A DNA stretch of 64,000 nucleotides from Aurantiacibacter aquimixticola (GCF_003605475.1 NZ_RAHX01000001.1:310001-374000), one strand, 5' to 3'; counted from the first letter of the stretch, positions 41,681 to 50,418 are shown. The notes: generated from the letters alone by a model not told the origin. Numbers and translations are program-made.

Positions 41681-42174
41681 AAAAGCTCCTCGCCCTTATC
41701 CTCCTCGCCGCCGCCCTCGCAGGCGGCTGGTATTTCGCCTCGCCGTGGTGGGCGATGAAGTCGCTGGCCGATGCGGCGCAAGCTGGCGACACTGCGGCGC
41801 TGGAGGAGAAGGTGGACTTCCCGGCTCTTCGCGCTTCGGCATCGGACCAGATCAGCGAGGCGACGCGGCGGCGGGCCGGGCAGGGCGGGTTGCTGGACGG
41901 GATCGGCGGCGTGGTGGCGGAACGCGTGGGGCGCGAGGTCGCCAATCGCGCGATCACACCGGAGAATGTCGGCGCAATGGTGGCGGGAGGCGCGTTCGCC
42001 AGCGGTCTCCTGCCCGAGCGACTGCGCGGACAGGACATCGGCTGGAATATCGAACGTGAAAGCTTCGACTATTTCCGCGCTATCGGTACCTTCGAGGACG
42101 GCACCGCAGGCCCGACGCTGATCTTTCGCCGCGACGGCCTCGGCTGGCTGCTGACAGGCGTCGAACTTACCTAA
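41677..42174 (+). CDS. DUF2939 domain protein
   Basis: A 165-residue protein with a signal or anchor (LLALILLAAALAGGWYFASP) and the DUF2939 pattern PWWAMKSLADAAQAGDTAAL...VDFPALRASASDQI. It probably faces the periplasm. Function unknown. ATG 41677 overlaps the preceding stop (ATGA). Its TAA interlocks with the stop of the convergent DUF2306-like gene (CTAA). Confidence 0.8.
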   Translation: MKKLLALILLAAALAGGWYFASPWWAMKSLADAAQAGDTAALEEKVDFPALRASASDQISEATRRRAGQGGLLDGIGGVVAERVGREVANRAITPENVGAMVAGGAFASGLLPERLRGQDIGWNIERESFDYFRAIGTFEDGTAGPTLIFRRDGLGWLLTGVELT

Positions 42175-42707
42175 CCGCGCGTCCGCTTCCAGCGCATCGG
42201 ATCGCCTTTCGCAATCCGCGTCTGGATCAGCCAGATCGCCACTGCGTAGATACCGGCGTTGACCGCCGCAAAGGCAATCCAGAACTGCGTCATCGTCTCG
42301 AAAGGCGCGACGACAAGCCAGCGCGGATTGGTCGCCATCTGGCTGAACCCCGCCATCAGCAGACCGGCATAGCTGTAGGCGAGATGGATCTGATGCGCGC
42401 GCAGCCACTCCAGATCGCGCGTGGTATGCCATCGGCGGAGCGCGCGGATACCAAAGAGAAGCGAGATAAAGCCGACCACCACGAAGATATGGAAAAAGCC
42501 GAAGCGCGTGCCGAAGAAAGGCATGACGGTGGCAGGCACCGGCACGACGGACAGGACGGTGACGAACATCGCCGCGATATAGCTCGTGCCGATCACGCGG
42601 TGCGTCTGTGTGCCCTTGCGCATCAGGAAGATGGCCGCCCCGGCAAGGATCGCATAGCTCGCTGACAGGAAATGGATCAGCAGCAGCGGCGAAAGGTCGT
42701 TGATCAT
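42171..42707 (-). CDS. DUF2306-like membrane protein
   Basis: The 178-residue protein has about five membrane helices and conserved polar spots within them, including KGTQTHRVIGTSYIAAM, FFHIFVVVGF and LRAHQIHLAYSYAGLLMAGF. The histidines inside helices resemble the DUF2306 (cytochrome b561-like) group. Whether heme is bound cannot be said. It is transcribed alone. Confidence 0.75.
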   Translation of the reverse strand: MINDLSPLLLIHFLSASYAILAGAAIFLMRKGTQTHRVIGTSYIAAMFVTVLSVVPVPATVMPFFGTRFGFFHIFVVVGFISLLFGIRALRRWHTTRDLEWLRAHQIHLAYSYAGLLMAGFSQMATNPRWLVVAPFETMTQFWIAFAAVNAGIYAVAIWLIQTRIAKGDPMRWKRTRG

Positions 42708-42772
42708 GCGCGTTTATCCCCTTGGTGTGTTGCTTAGATAACACGCAATCGAGGGGAGCGCAAATTCGCCGG

Positions 42773-43399
42773 TCAGTCGGCCTCGCCCGGGCGGGTATAG
42801 ATGAGCCACGCGACGAGCGCGAACCAGGCTACCATTGCGGTAGCGAGGACGCGTTCATAGGCGCCGTCCCACGCCGTTGGAATGGCGTATAGAAACGGTC
42901 CGGCGATCAACCACACCACAGCGAGCACGCGCAGGGTCGGCTTCAGCCAGTCGCGGCGATCCGCCAATCCGTCAGATGTCAGCCACACGGTGGCGGGGAA
43001 TAGCGCGCCCAGCGCATAGACCAGGTAGCGGTGGATGTCGGGCAGACCCTCGGGGCGGTTGTACGCCTCGTACCCCGCGACAAGGGCGACGGCGATCGAG
43101 AGCCCAAGTAAAGTGAACTGCCCCAGCTTCCAGTCCCAGCCATCGGCCTTCCACCGCCACAGCCCCGCGGCCGCGGCCAAAGCGGCCAGGGCGAAAGCGT
43201 AGAGTCCCAGATCGACGAGCCAGTCGAACCGGCCGCCCGCCGCCGCATCGCTGATCGTGTCGCGAATGATGCCGACGTGATCGCTGGCCAGCGTGCCCAC
43301 CAGGTCCGCGACGATAACGAGCAGGCAGCCGGCAAGGCCGATGCCGCCAAGCACACGCGCCAGCGGATCGTCCCGCTTGTCGGCATTCGTCTGTTCCAT
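42773..43399 (-). CDS. DUF998-like membrane protein
   Basis: A 208-residue protein with six predicted helices. The features GIIRDTISDAAAGGRFDW near residue 42 and the later IHRYLVYALGALFPATVWL resemble the DUF998 family of unknown function. Divergent from cysS, whose start lies 51 bases away. Confidence 0.7.
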   Translation of the reverse strand: MEQTNADKRDDPLARVLGGIGLAGCLLVIVADLVGTLASDHVGIIRDTISDAAAGGRFDWLVDLGLYAFALAALAAAAGLWRWKADGWDWKLGQFTLLGLSIAVALVAGYEAYNRPEGLPDIHRYLVYALGALFPATVWLTSDGLADRRDWLKPTLRVLAVVWLIAGPFLYAIPTAWDGAYERVLATAMVAWFALVAWLIYTRPGEAD

Positions 43400-43450
43400 C
43401 GGCTGTCTCCCCTGTTGAAAATCGCCCGGCCATCGCGCAAGAGCGCGCCC

Positions 43451-44902
43451 ATGCCGCAGACCGATCTTCGCCTGTTCAATTCGCTAACGCGCGAGCTGGA
43501 GACATTTATCCCCGTCCATGAAGGCGAGGCGCGGGTCTACACCTGCGGGCCGACGGTCTACAATTACCCGCATATCGGCAATATGCGCGCCTATGTGTTC
43601 GCCGACGTGCTGGGGCGCACGCTGAGCTGGAAAGGCTATAATCTCACCCACATAATCAACATTACCGATGTCGGGCACCTGACAGACGATGCCGATGCGG
43701 GCGAGGACAAGCTGGAAAAGGCGGCGGCGGAACGCGCGCAGTCGATCTGGGATATCGCGCAGCACTACACTGAGGCATTCTGGGCGGACGTAAAGGCGCT
43801 GAATATCCGCGAGCCTGCGAAATGGTCTGTCGCCACGGACTATATCGACGAGATGATCGCCTTTGCCGAGAGTATCGCGGAGGCGCATTGCTACGAGCTT
43901 GAAAGCGGCCTGTATTTCGATGTCTCGACGGTCGAGGATTACGGGCGGTTGGCCCGCGCCGTGACCGAGGAGGGTGAAGGCCGCATCGACACGGTCGAGG
44001 GCAAGCGCAATGCCGCCGACTTCGCAATCTGGCGCAAGACTCCGCCGGGCGAGACGCGGCAGATGGAATGGGACTCGCCATGGGGCGAGGGCGCGCCGGG
44101 CTGGCACCTGGAATGCAGTGTCATGGGTGAGAAGCTGCTTGGCTTTCCCTTTGACATTCACACCGGTGGCATCGACCACCGCGAAATTCACCATCCGAAC
44201 GAGATCGCGCAGAATCAGGCCTTTTGCGGATGCGGCGGTCTGTCGGAAGCGACCAATTCGGGCGCGAAAATCTGGATGCACAACAATTTCCTGGTCGAGC
44301 GATCGGGGAAGATGTCGAAGTCGTCGGGCGAATTCCTGCGGCTGCAATTGCTGATCGACAAAGGGTACCACCCGCTCGCCTACCGCATGATGTGCCTGCA
44401 GGCGCATTACCGCAGCGAGCTTGAGTTTTCGTGGGAGGGCCTCGGCGCGGCGCTCACGCGGTTCAAGCGGATGGTGATGGGGGTGGAGAAGCTACGCGCA
44501 CGAGCCGAGGAGGGGCAGGGCGGCACTTTCGACAGCTCAAAATACCTTGATGCTTTCGGCATCGCGATTTCCGAAGATCTCAATACTCCGGAAGCCTTGG
44601 CAGTCTTGGAATTGGTTCTCGGCGTTAAGGCCATCCCGCCGGCAGATGCCATCGCAATCATCGGGCGCATGGATAACGTCCTCGGCCTCGACCTGCTCGA
44701 CCTTACCCGAGAAGACCTCCGCATCCGTCCCAAATCCGCCGCCATCACCGAAACCGAAATCGAGGACGCGCTCGCCCGCCGCAAGGCCGCGCGAGCGGAG
44801 GAGGATTTCGCCACCAGCGACACCATCCGTGACGAACTCACCGCCAAGGGCGTCGAAGTGATGGACGGCGACCCGCTTGGCTGGGAGTGGAAGCTGGCCT
44901 AG
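43451..44902 (+). CDS. cysS: Cysteinyl-tRNA synthetase
   Basis: The 483-residue class I synthetase charges tRNA-Cys. The zinc-site cysteine and HIGH region appear as YTCGPTVYNYPHIGNMRAYV, the second zinc region as WHLECSVMGEKLLGFPFDIH, and KMSKS as SGKMSKSSGEFL. ATG 43451 gives the family start (PQTDLRLFNSLTRELE); the frame is open upstream to 43277 inside the divergent gene. Length is normal. Confidence 0.97.
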   Translation: MPQTDLRLFNSLTRELETFIPVHEGEARVYTCGPTVYNYPHIGNMRAYVFADVLGRTLSWKGYNLTHIINITDVGHLTDDADAGEDKLEKAAAERAQSIWDIAQHYTEAFWADVKALNIREPAKWSVATDYIDEMIAFAESIAEAHCYELESGLYFDVSTVEDYGRLARAVTEEGEGRIDTVEGKRNAADFAIWRKTPPGETRQMEWDSPWGEGAPGWHLECSVMGEKLLGFPFDIHTGGIDHREIHHPNEIAQNQAFCGCGGLSEATNSGAKIWMHNNFLVERSGKMSKSSGEFLRLQLLIDKGYHPLAYRMMCLQAHYRSELEFSWEGLGAALTRFKRMVMGVEKLRARAEEGQGGTFDSSKYLDAFGIAISEDLNTPEALAVLELVLGVKAIPPADAIAIIGRMDNVLGLDLLDLTREDLRIRPKSAAITETEIEDALARRKAARAEEDFATSDTIRDELTAKGVEVMDGDPLGWEWKLA

Positions 44903-44927
44903 CGTGCTCTCCATCGAAGGAGACCGC

Positions 44928-46580
44928 ATGGCCGAAGATACCAAAGCATCCGACCTTTTCATCGAGTGCCTCGAGGCCGAAGGGGTCGAGTATATCTTCG
45001 GCGTGCCGGGTGAGGAGAACCTCGATCTCCTGCAAAGCCTCTCCAAGAGCGACAGCATCAAGCTCGTGCTGACGCGTCACGAGCAGGGTGCAGGCTTCAT
45101 GGCAGCGACATACGGCAGGCACACCGGCAAGGCGGGTGTTTGCCTGGCGACGCTCGGCCCGGGCGCGACCAACCTCGTGACGGCTGGGGCCTATGCGCAG
45201 CTGGGCGGGATGCCGATGCTGATGATTACGGGTCAGAAGCCGATCAAGTCGAGCAAGCAGGGCCGTTTCCAGATACTTGACGTGGTCGAGATGATGGGGC
45301 CGATCACCAAATACACGCACCAGCTGGCATCGGGCGAAAACATCCCCAGCCGAGTGCGCGAGGCGTTCCGGCTGGCCGAGGAGGAAAAGCCCGGCGCGAC
45401 CCATCTCGAATTGCCGGAGGATATTGCGGAAGAGCAGTGCTCCGCCACGCCGATCCCCGCATCGCTCGCCCGCCGCCCCTCCGCCCAGGACAAGGCGGTG
45501 CGGCAGGCGGTGGAGGCTCTGGAGGCGGCCAAGCGTCCTGTCCTCGTCATCGGGGCGGGGGCCAATCGCCTGCGCACCAGCAAGATGCTCGGCGAATTCG
45601 TCGCAAAGACAGGCATCCCCTTCGTCACCACGCAGATGGGCAAGGGCGTGCTCGACGAGCGGCATCCGCTCTTCCTCGGCTGCGCCGCGCTGTCCTCCGG
45701 CGACTTCGCCAACCGCGCGCTGCAAGAGGCGGACTGCATCGTCAATGTCGGCCACGACGTGATCGAGAAGCCGCCTTTCTTCATGGAGCGGGGCGGGGCG
45801 ACGGTCATCCACGTCTCCACGAAGACGGCCGAGGTCGACCCGGTCTACTTCCCTCAGATCGAGGTGATCGGCGATATCGCCAACGCCATCTGGCAAATGA
45901 AGGAAGCGATCGTGCCGCAGGATGACTGGGACAGCCAATGCATGGTCCGTTACCGCGAAGCGCAGGAGGCGCACACCGACGAGATCGTCGACGAGCGCTT
46001 CCCGGTTTTCCCGCCCACGCTGGTGCGCGAGGTGCGCAAGGCCATGCCGGAGGACGGGATCATCTGCCTCGACAATGGCATCTACAAGATCTGGTTCGCC
46101 CGCTGTTACGAGGCGTACCAGCCCAACACGATCCTGCTGGACAACGCGCTTGCCAGCATGGGGGCGGGCCTGCCCTCGGCCATGGCGAGCGCGATGGTCT
46201 ATCCGGACCGCAAGGTCATGGCGATCTGCGGCGATGGCGGCTTTATGATGAACAGCCAGGAGATGGAGACGGCGGTCCGCCTCGGCCTGAACCTCACCGT
46301 GCTGATCCTGCGCGACGATGCGCTCGGCATGATCCGCTGGAAGCAGTCGGACATGGGCTTTGCCGATTACGGGCTGACCTTCGGCAATCCGGATTTCGTC
46401 GACTACGCGAAGAGCTACGGCGCGCACGGCCACCGCGCGGGTTCGGTGGAGGAACTGCGCGTCCTTCTGCGGCAGTGCAGCGACACGCCCGGCGTCCATG
46501 TGATCGACTGCCCGGTCGATTATTCGGAAAACGAGCGCATCCTCAACCACGAGATCAAGGAACTGTCCGCGAAGCTGTGA
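44928..46580 (+). CDS. Thiamine-diphosphate enzyme, acetolactate synthase large subunit-like
   Basis: The 550-residue ThDP enzyme has the three usual domains: EYIFGVPGEENLDLLQSL and catalytic Glu in TRHEQGAGFMAATYGR, a central domain, and the cofactor motif ICGDGGFMMNSQEMETAV followed by LILRDDALGMIRWKQ. It resembles stand-alone AlsS-type acetolactate synthases more than the branched-chain AHAS, and no small regulatory subunit gene is adjacent. GAAGGAGA precedes the start. The aldehyde dehydrogenase gene follows after 24 bases, suggesting a shared catabolic route; the true substrate is uncertain. Confidence 0.85.
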   Translation: MAEDTKASDLFIECLEAEGVEYIFGVPGEENLDLLQSLSKSDSIKLVLTRHEQGAGFMAATYGRHTGKAGVCLATLGPGATNLVTAGAYAQLGGMPMLMITGQKPIKSSKQGRFQILDVVEMMGPITKYTHQLASGENIPSRVREAFRLAEEEKPGATHLELPEDIAEEQCSATPIPASLARRPSAQDKAVRQAVEALEAAKRPVLVIGAGANRLRTSKMLGEFVAKTGIPFVTTQMGKGVLDERHPLFLGCAALSSGDFANRALQEADCIVNVGHDVIEKPPFFMERGGATVIHVSTKTAEVDPVYFPQIEVIGDIANAIWQMKEAIVPQDDWDSQCMVRYREAQEAHTDEIVDERFPVFPPTLVREVRKAMPEDGIICLDNGIYKIWFARCYEAYQPNTILLDNALASMGAGLPSAMASAMVYPDRKVMAICGDGGFMMNSQEMETAVRLGLNLTVLILRDDALGMIRWKQSDMGFADYGLTFGNPDFVDYAKSYGAHGHRAGSVEELRVLLRQCSDTPGVHVIDCPVDYSENERILNHEIKELSAKL

Positions 46581-46604
46581 GGTTGGGAAGGGAGAGGAGA
46601 TTGC

Positions 46605-48038
46605 ATGCCCAAACTCAACGACACCTACCCGCTCTATCTCAACAACAAGCCCGAGCAGCCCAACACCGACCTAGCGGTGACCGACAAATATACCGGCGAA
46701 GTCGCCTTCCGTGTCGCGCAGGCCGATCCCGAGATCATCGACAAAGCCATCGCTGGCGCGGTGCATGCGACCGAGCCGATGGCGCGGCTCGCCAGTTACG
46801 AGCGCAAGGCTGTGCTCGAACATTGCGTGGACCGCTTTCGCGAGCGGTTCGACGAGCTCGCCTATGCGCTGTGCGTCGAGGCGGGCAAACCCATCGGCGA
46901 CAGTGAGGGCGAGGTCACGCGGCTGATCGACACCTTCGTCATCGCCGCCGAGGAATCGACGCGCATGTATGGCGAGGTGATGCCGCTCGATATCAGCGAG
47001 CGCGCGAAGGGCTACCAATCGATCTGGAAACGCTATCCGGTCGGCCCGTGCAGTTTCATCTCTCCCTTCAACTTTCCGCTCAACCTCGCCGCGCACAAGA
47101 TCGCGCCCGCCATCGCGGTGGGCTGCCCCTTCGTGATGAAGCCAGCGAGCAAGACCCCGCTCGGCGCGCTGATCATCGGCGAGATCCTTGCCGAGACGGA
47201 CCTGCCGGAAGGCGCGTTCTCCATCCTGCCCGCCAGCCGCGACGGTGCTGACCTGTTCACCGAGGACGAGCGGCTCAAAATGCTGAGCTTTACCGGGTCG
47301 CCCGCCGTCGGCTGGGCGCTGAAGGCGAGGAGCGGCAAGAAAAAGGTCGTCCTCGAACTGGGTGGCAATGCCGCCGTGGTGGTCGATCGCGACGCCGATC
47401 TGGAAGACGCGCTGGAGCGCATCGTCTTCGGCGCCTTCTACCAGTCCGGCCAGAGCTGCATCGGCGTCCAGCGGATCCTGATCCACGAGGATATCTACGA
47501 CCGGTTCAGGGACATGCTGGTCGAGAAGACTCGCACTCTCAAATCCGGCGACCCGAAGGACCGCGACACCTTCATTGGCCCGATGATCTCCGAAGGCGAG
47601 GCGCAGCGCCTCAAGGGCTGGATCGACGAGGCGGTGGCCGAAGGTGCGACGCTGCTGTGCGGCGGTGGGTGCGAGGGCAACATGCTCGAAGCAACCCTTC
47701 TCGAAGGCGTGGACAAGCACGCCAAGGCCATCAACGAAGAAGCGTTCGGCCCGCTCGCCATCCTCCAGCCCTTCGCCACGATGGACGAGGCGCTGGATGA
47801 GGTGAACCGCAGCGAATTCGGCCTGCAGGCGGGCATCTTCACCCGCGACCTGTTCGCCATGTTCGATGCGTGGGACAGGCTGCATGTCGGCGGCGTGGTC
47901 ATCAATGACGTGCCCAGCTACCGCGTAGACAATATGCCCTATGGCGGGGTCAAGGACTCCGGCCTCGGCCGCGAGGGAATACGCTTTGCCATGGAGGACA
48001 TGACCGAAATTCGGAATTTGGTGATCAGGCGGCGTTAG
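46605..48038 (+). CDS. NAD(P)-dependent aldehyde dehydrogenase
   Basis: The 477-residue aldehyde dehydrogenase superfamily enzyme. The cofactor and oxyanion regions are visible: FISPFNFPLNLAAHKIAPA with Asn, FTGSPAVGWALKARS, catalytic Glu in VLELGGNAAVV, nucleophile Cys in YQSGQSCIGVQRI, and the closing EEAFGPLAILQPF. Ribosome-binding GAGAGGAGA precedes the ATG. It is probably cotranscribed with the ThDP enzyme upstream and may oxidise that enzyme's aldehyde or ketoaldehyde product. Confidence 0.92.
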   Translation: MPKLNDTYPLYLNNKPEQPNTDLAVTDKYTGEVAFRVAQADPEIIDKAIAGAVHATEPMARLASYERKAVLEHCVDRFRERFDELAYALCVEAGKPIGDSEGEVTRLIDTFVIAAEESTRMYGEVMPLDISERAKGYQSIWKRYPVGPCSFISPFNFPLNLAAHKIAPAIAVGCPFVMKPASKTPLGALIIGEILAETDLPEGAFSILPASRDGADLFTEDERLKMLSFTGSPAVGWALKARSGKKKVVLELGGNAAVVVDRDADLEDALERIVFGAFYQSGQSCIGVQRILIHEDIYDRFRDMLVEKTRTLKSGDPKDRDTFIGPMISEGEAQRLKGWIDEAVAEGATLLCGGGCEGNMLEATLLEGVDKHAKAINEEAFGPLAILQPFATMDEALDEVNRSEFGLQAGIFTRDLFAMFDAWDRLHVGGVVINDVPSYRVDNMPYGGVKDSGLGREGIRFAMEDMTEIRNLVIRRR

Positions 48039-48092
48039 TTGATGAAACACATGCCCATGCAGCAAGTGTCAACGAAACTACTGACTCGATTT

Positions 48093-48173
48093 ACGTCATT
48101 GCGAGGAGCCACAGGCGACGTGGCAATCCAGCCCCGCCGTAACTGGATTGCCACGCTTCGCTCGCAATGACGT
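48093..48173. repeat. Dispersed palindromic repeat (CGTCATTGCGAG type)
   Basis: The outer arms ACGTCATTGCGAG (48093-48105) and CTCGCAATGACGT (48161-48173) are exact inverse complements. The inner arms CGTGGCAATCCAG (48119-48131) and CTGGATTGCCACG (48143-48155) also pair exactly, around an 11-base loop. The whole element can fold into one long hairpin with an asymmetric bulge. This matches a repeat type found many times between genes in sphingomonads. It lies between two convergent genes. Confidence 0.8.
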
Positions 48174-48192
48174 GCAAGGACCGGATGCGATC

Positions 48193-48549
48193 TCAACCCT
48201 CCTCCAACAAAAGCAATTCGCAGCGCACGGTCAGCCCCGGCGGCTGGGCGATATGATCGACGCCGACCACGGCGGCATCGGCGACCAACTGCTTCGGTAT
48301 CGCAAATTCATATTCCGGCAGAAAAGCGATGAAGCATTCGCCCGCTTCCACCGCTTTCTCACCCGCAAAAACCAATTCCACCCGGTGGCGAGCCCCGGCG
48401 AAAGTGATGCTCGCCCAGGCCTTTTCCGTGTGAGAGGCGATATGGCCGTGCCCGCCGGCCAACTCCAGCAGCGCATCGGCGAGCTTGCCGCGCACGCCGC
48501 GTCGGCGTTTGCGCAAGGGCGGGGGGAGCACGGCGGGATCAATACGCAT
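48193..48549 (-). CDS. Conserved protein of unknown function, 118 residues
   Basis: A soluble protein beginning MRIDPAVLPPPLRKRRRGVR and rich in short strands (WASITFAGARHRVELVFAGE, CFIAFLPEYEFAIPKQLVAD), suggesting a small beta-rich domain. No family recognised. It overlaps the upstream small helix-turn-helix gene by 11 bases and so is likely coexpressed with it. GC-rich codon use agrees with its being a native gene. Confidence 0.65.
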   Translation of the reverse strand: MRIDPAVLPPPLRKRRRGVRGKLADALLELAGGHGHIASHTEKAWASITFAGARHRVELVFAGEKAVEAGECFIAFLPEYEFAIPKQLVADAAVVGVDHIAQPPGLTVRCELLLLEEG

Positions 48550-48745
48550 TGGTCGCCTCCCGATATTCGTTCATGAAATGTTCCACCCTTCTCTCCATCG
48601 CGGCGCGCGGTGTGCGACCATTGCGCAGGTCGAGCACGAAGCGCGGATCGCGCGCGGCGAGGCGCCCGAATTTCGTGGGCGGCATTCTGGTGTGGCGGAG
48701 AAAGACTTCGATCTTGCGGATGAGCATCGGCGTGACCCTTGGCAT
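48539..48745 (-). CDS. Small helix-turn-helix-like protein
   Basis: A 68-residue basic protein with FLRHTRMPPTKFGRLAARDP followed by RFVLDLRNGRTPRAAMERRV. The pattern F-G-R-x-A-x2-D-P-x-F-V-x-D-L-R-x-G-R is a familiar small XRE-like DNA-binding module in alphaproteobacteria. GAGGGG lies nine bases before ATG 48745; ATG 48727 is an alternative start. It is divergent from the S24 regulator gene and may share a control region with it. Confidence 0.7.
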   Translation of the reverse strand: MPRVTPMLIRKIEVFLRHTRMPPTKFGRLAARDPRFVLDLRNGRTPRAAMERRVEHFMNEYREATNAY

Positions 48746-48809
48746 TGTGTTGAACCCCTCGAGCTGGCGACTCGCACCGACTCGATAAAACGCAGGACAG
48801 CCTCTGAAA

Positions 48810-48868
48810 TCCTACTTGTCTAGGAAAAATACATCGCGTAGGAAGGTTCCGTTAAAGAAGGGTAGGAA
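48810..48868. promoter_or_regulatory. Repeated TAGGAA elements before the S24 regulator gene
   Basis: TAGGAA occurs at 48821, 48839 and 48863, and TCCTA at 48810 forms an inverted pair with the first (TCCTA-N6-TAGGA). GGAAGGTTCC at 48841 is also symmetric. Spacings (18 and 24 bases) and position between divergent regulator genes suggest operator sites, possibly for the S24 protein itself; the last copy may double as ribosome-binding site. Confidence 0.35.
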
Positions 48869-48871
48869 AGC

Positions 48872-49504
48872 ATGAGCGCACGCGAGACATTGGCGGAGGC
48901 CGCGCGGGAGAAGGGCAGCAGCCTTGCCGCGTTGTCGCGGATGATCGGCCGTAATTCCACGTATCTTCAGCAATATATCACCAAGGGCAGCCCGCGAAAG
49001 CTGGAAGAGGAAGACCGCCGGAAGCTAGCGCAATTCCTTGGCCTGGACGAATCGGCGCTGGGCGGTCCGAAGGATAATTCCTACGTTCCGAAAGCCAAGG
49101 GCGACTGGGTGGACGTGCCACGACTGGATGTGGATGCGAGCGCCGGGCCGGGCGCGGTGAGCGCGCAGGAGATTCCCTTCGACAGTTTCCGCTTTTCCCG
49201 CCGCTGGCTGACCGAGCAGGGGCTGGATGGCGCGCATCTCTCCGCCATCCGCGTCGTTGGCGACTCGATGGAGCCGCTGCTGCGCGAAGGCGACGAAGTG
49301 CTGGTCGACCGCCGCGAACAGCCCTTCCGTGACGGCGTCCATGTGGTGCGGCTGGACGACAGCCTGCTGGTGAAGCGCGTGGCCAGCAGGGGAGGGGGCC
49401 ATTTCAGTCTGCTGAGCCAGAACCTCGCCTATCCGCCGATCCAGGTCGGCGCGGAGGAGTTCGAGATCATCGGGCGCGTGGTTTGGAAGAGCGGGCGGGT
49501 GTGA
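48872..49504 (+). CDS. S24-family (LexA/CI-like) transcriptional regulator
   Basis: The 210-residue protein has an N-terminal HTH (SSLAALSRMIGRNSTYLQQY) and a C-terminal S24 peptidase-like domain. The domain carries the nucleophile Ser in VVGDSMEPLLREGDEVLVD and the Lys in DSLLVKRVASRG. This resembles CI-type repressors that self-cleave during the SOS response, but the scissile Ala-Gly is not obvious here (a candidate is SAGPG near residue 90). No phage genes are near, so it is probably a chromosomal regulator. Confidence 0.85.
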   Translation: MSARETLAEAAREKGSSLAALSRMIGRNSTYLQQYITKGSPRKLEEEDRRKLAQFLGLDESALGGPKDNSYVPKAKGDWVDVPRLDVDASAGPGAVSAQEIPFDSFRFSRRWLTEQGLDGAHLSAIRVVGDSMEPLLREGDEVLVDRREQPFRDGVHVVRLDDSLLVKRVASRGGGHFSLLSQNLAYPPIQVGAEEFEIIGRVVWKSGRV

Positions 49505-49585
49505 ATGGCGGATATCGGGTGGTGAGCAGCCCTTCTGCTTTTGGCGCTCAAGAACGAAAAGCAGACAGACCTATCAGGCTACTCG

Positions 49586-50389
49586 TTACGCTTTTGGGCG
49601 TGAGATCGCGTTCAAGATTGCCTGCTCAACCGGCGAATAGTGCCCGTTCGTCCGGCTTAAATTGATGGGCTCACACGGCATGAGGGGAGGCTGTGCCATG
49701 AAGCGTGGCGCTGTTCCCCGGTGCCGCTGCGCCGCATGCACAATGAACGGATGGCACAGATACACTGTGCCAGCATTTCCCGCGGCTAATTCCTCTCTCC
49801 GCTGCGCCGAGCTTGCGAAGCCATCCGCAGCCAGCTCGCGCAGAGTAAGTCCGGCCTCGCCTGCTGATGATAGTTGCCTGGCTATGTCGATATGCGATCC
49901 AATGCGGATGCGGGTCGGCGCATCGTCGACACCAACATCAGAGAACAGGAAAAGCATCAGCAAGGCTCGTCCTTTGCTGCTTATATTGGCACGCCATTCC
50001 ATGAAGTCCGGGTGGTCATATCCGAAACTTGGATCGATATGCCAACCATCGTCACCGGGCATTTCCTCCGAGGGAAAACGGATTGGGAAGGTGCCGAGGC
50101 TTTCACGAGGGCACCATCGGTTGGGACCGACGAGCTGGTCGAATGCTTCATGCAGTTTCGGCGTATTCGCCGCCTGCCGGAACGGGGGTTGGCTGAACTG
50201 ATCCAGACGCACAATCGGCCCGACCCACGTCGAACGATCATTAGGGTCGCATCCGGTGGCCTTCCACAGGATAGCGCGAGCTTGTTCTGCGGTGTGTGTG
50301 CTGAAAGCCTCGTCGATACGGACGAAGCCGTCGCGGATGAACGAGGCAATGTCATCTGCGCTGAGCGCTGGTTCTGAATTGAATTGCAT
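49586..50389 (-). CDS. Phytanoyl-CoA dioxygenase (PhyH)-like protein
   Basis: The 267-residue protein is an Fe(II)/2-oxoglutarate dioxygenase. The iron ligands appear as HxD in DDGWHIDPSFGYDH and the distal His in YLCHPFIVHAAQRHRG, with Arg in APRFMAQPP for 2-oxoglutarate. Substrate unknown; PhyH relatives act on lipids, ectoine and antibiotics. ATG 50389 with GAGA upstream is preferred to ATG 50416. The gene and its flanks are clearly less GC-rich than the rest of the window, which hints at acquisition. Confidence 0.78.
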   Translation of the reverse strand: MQFNSEPALSADDIASFIRDGFVRIDEAFSTHTAEQARAILWKATGCDPNDRSTWVGPIVRLDQFSQPPFRQAANTPKLHEAFDQLVGPNRWCPRESLGTFPIRFPSEEMPGDDGWHIDPSFGYDHPDFMEWRANISSKGRALLMLFLFSDVGVDDAPTRIRIGSHIDIARQLSSAGEAGLTLRELAADGFASSAQRREELAAGNAGTVYLCHPFIVHAAQRHRGTAPRFMAQPPLMPCEPINLSRTNGHYSPVEQAILNAISRPKA

Positions 50390-50418
50390 AAAATCTCTCA
50401 AATAAGCGTGTGTCATCG

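Noticed and set aside
48193..48745. Toxin-antitoxin pair (68- and 118-residue overlapping genes)
   Set aside because: The small protein looks like a common chromosomal HTH module, and the partner shows no toxin motif; overlap alone is not enough.
48872..49504. Prophage remnant marked by the S24 repressor
   Set aside because: No integrase, structural or lysis genes and no attachment repeats were seen on either side.
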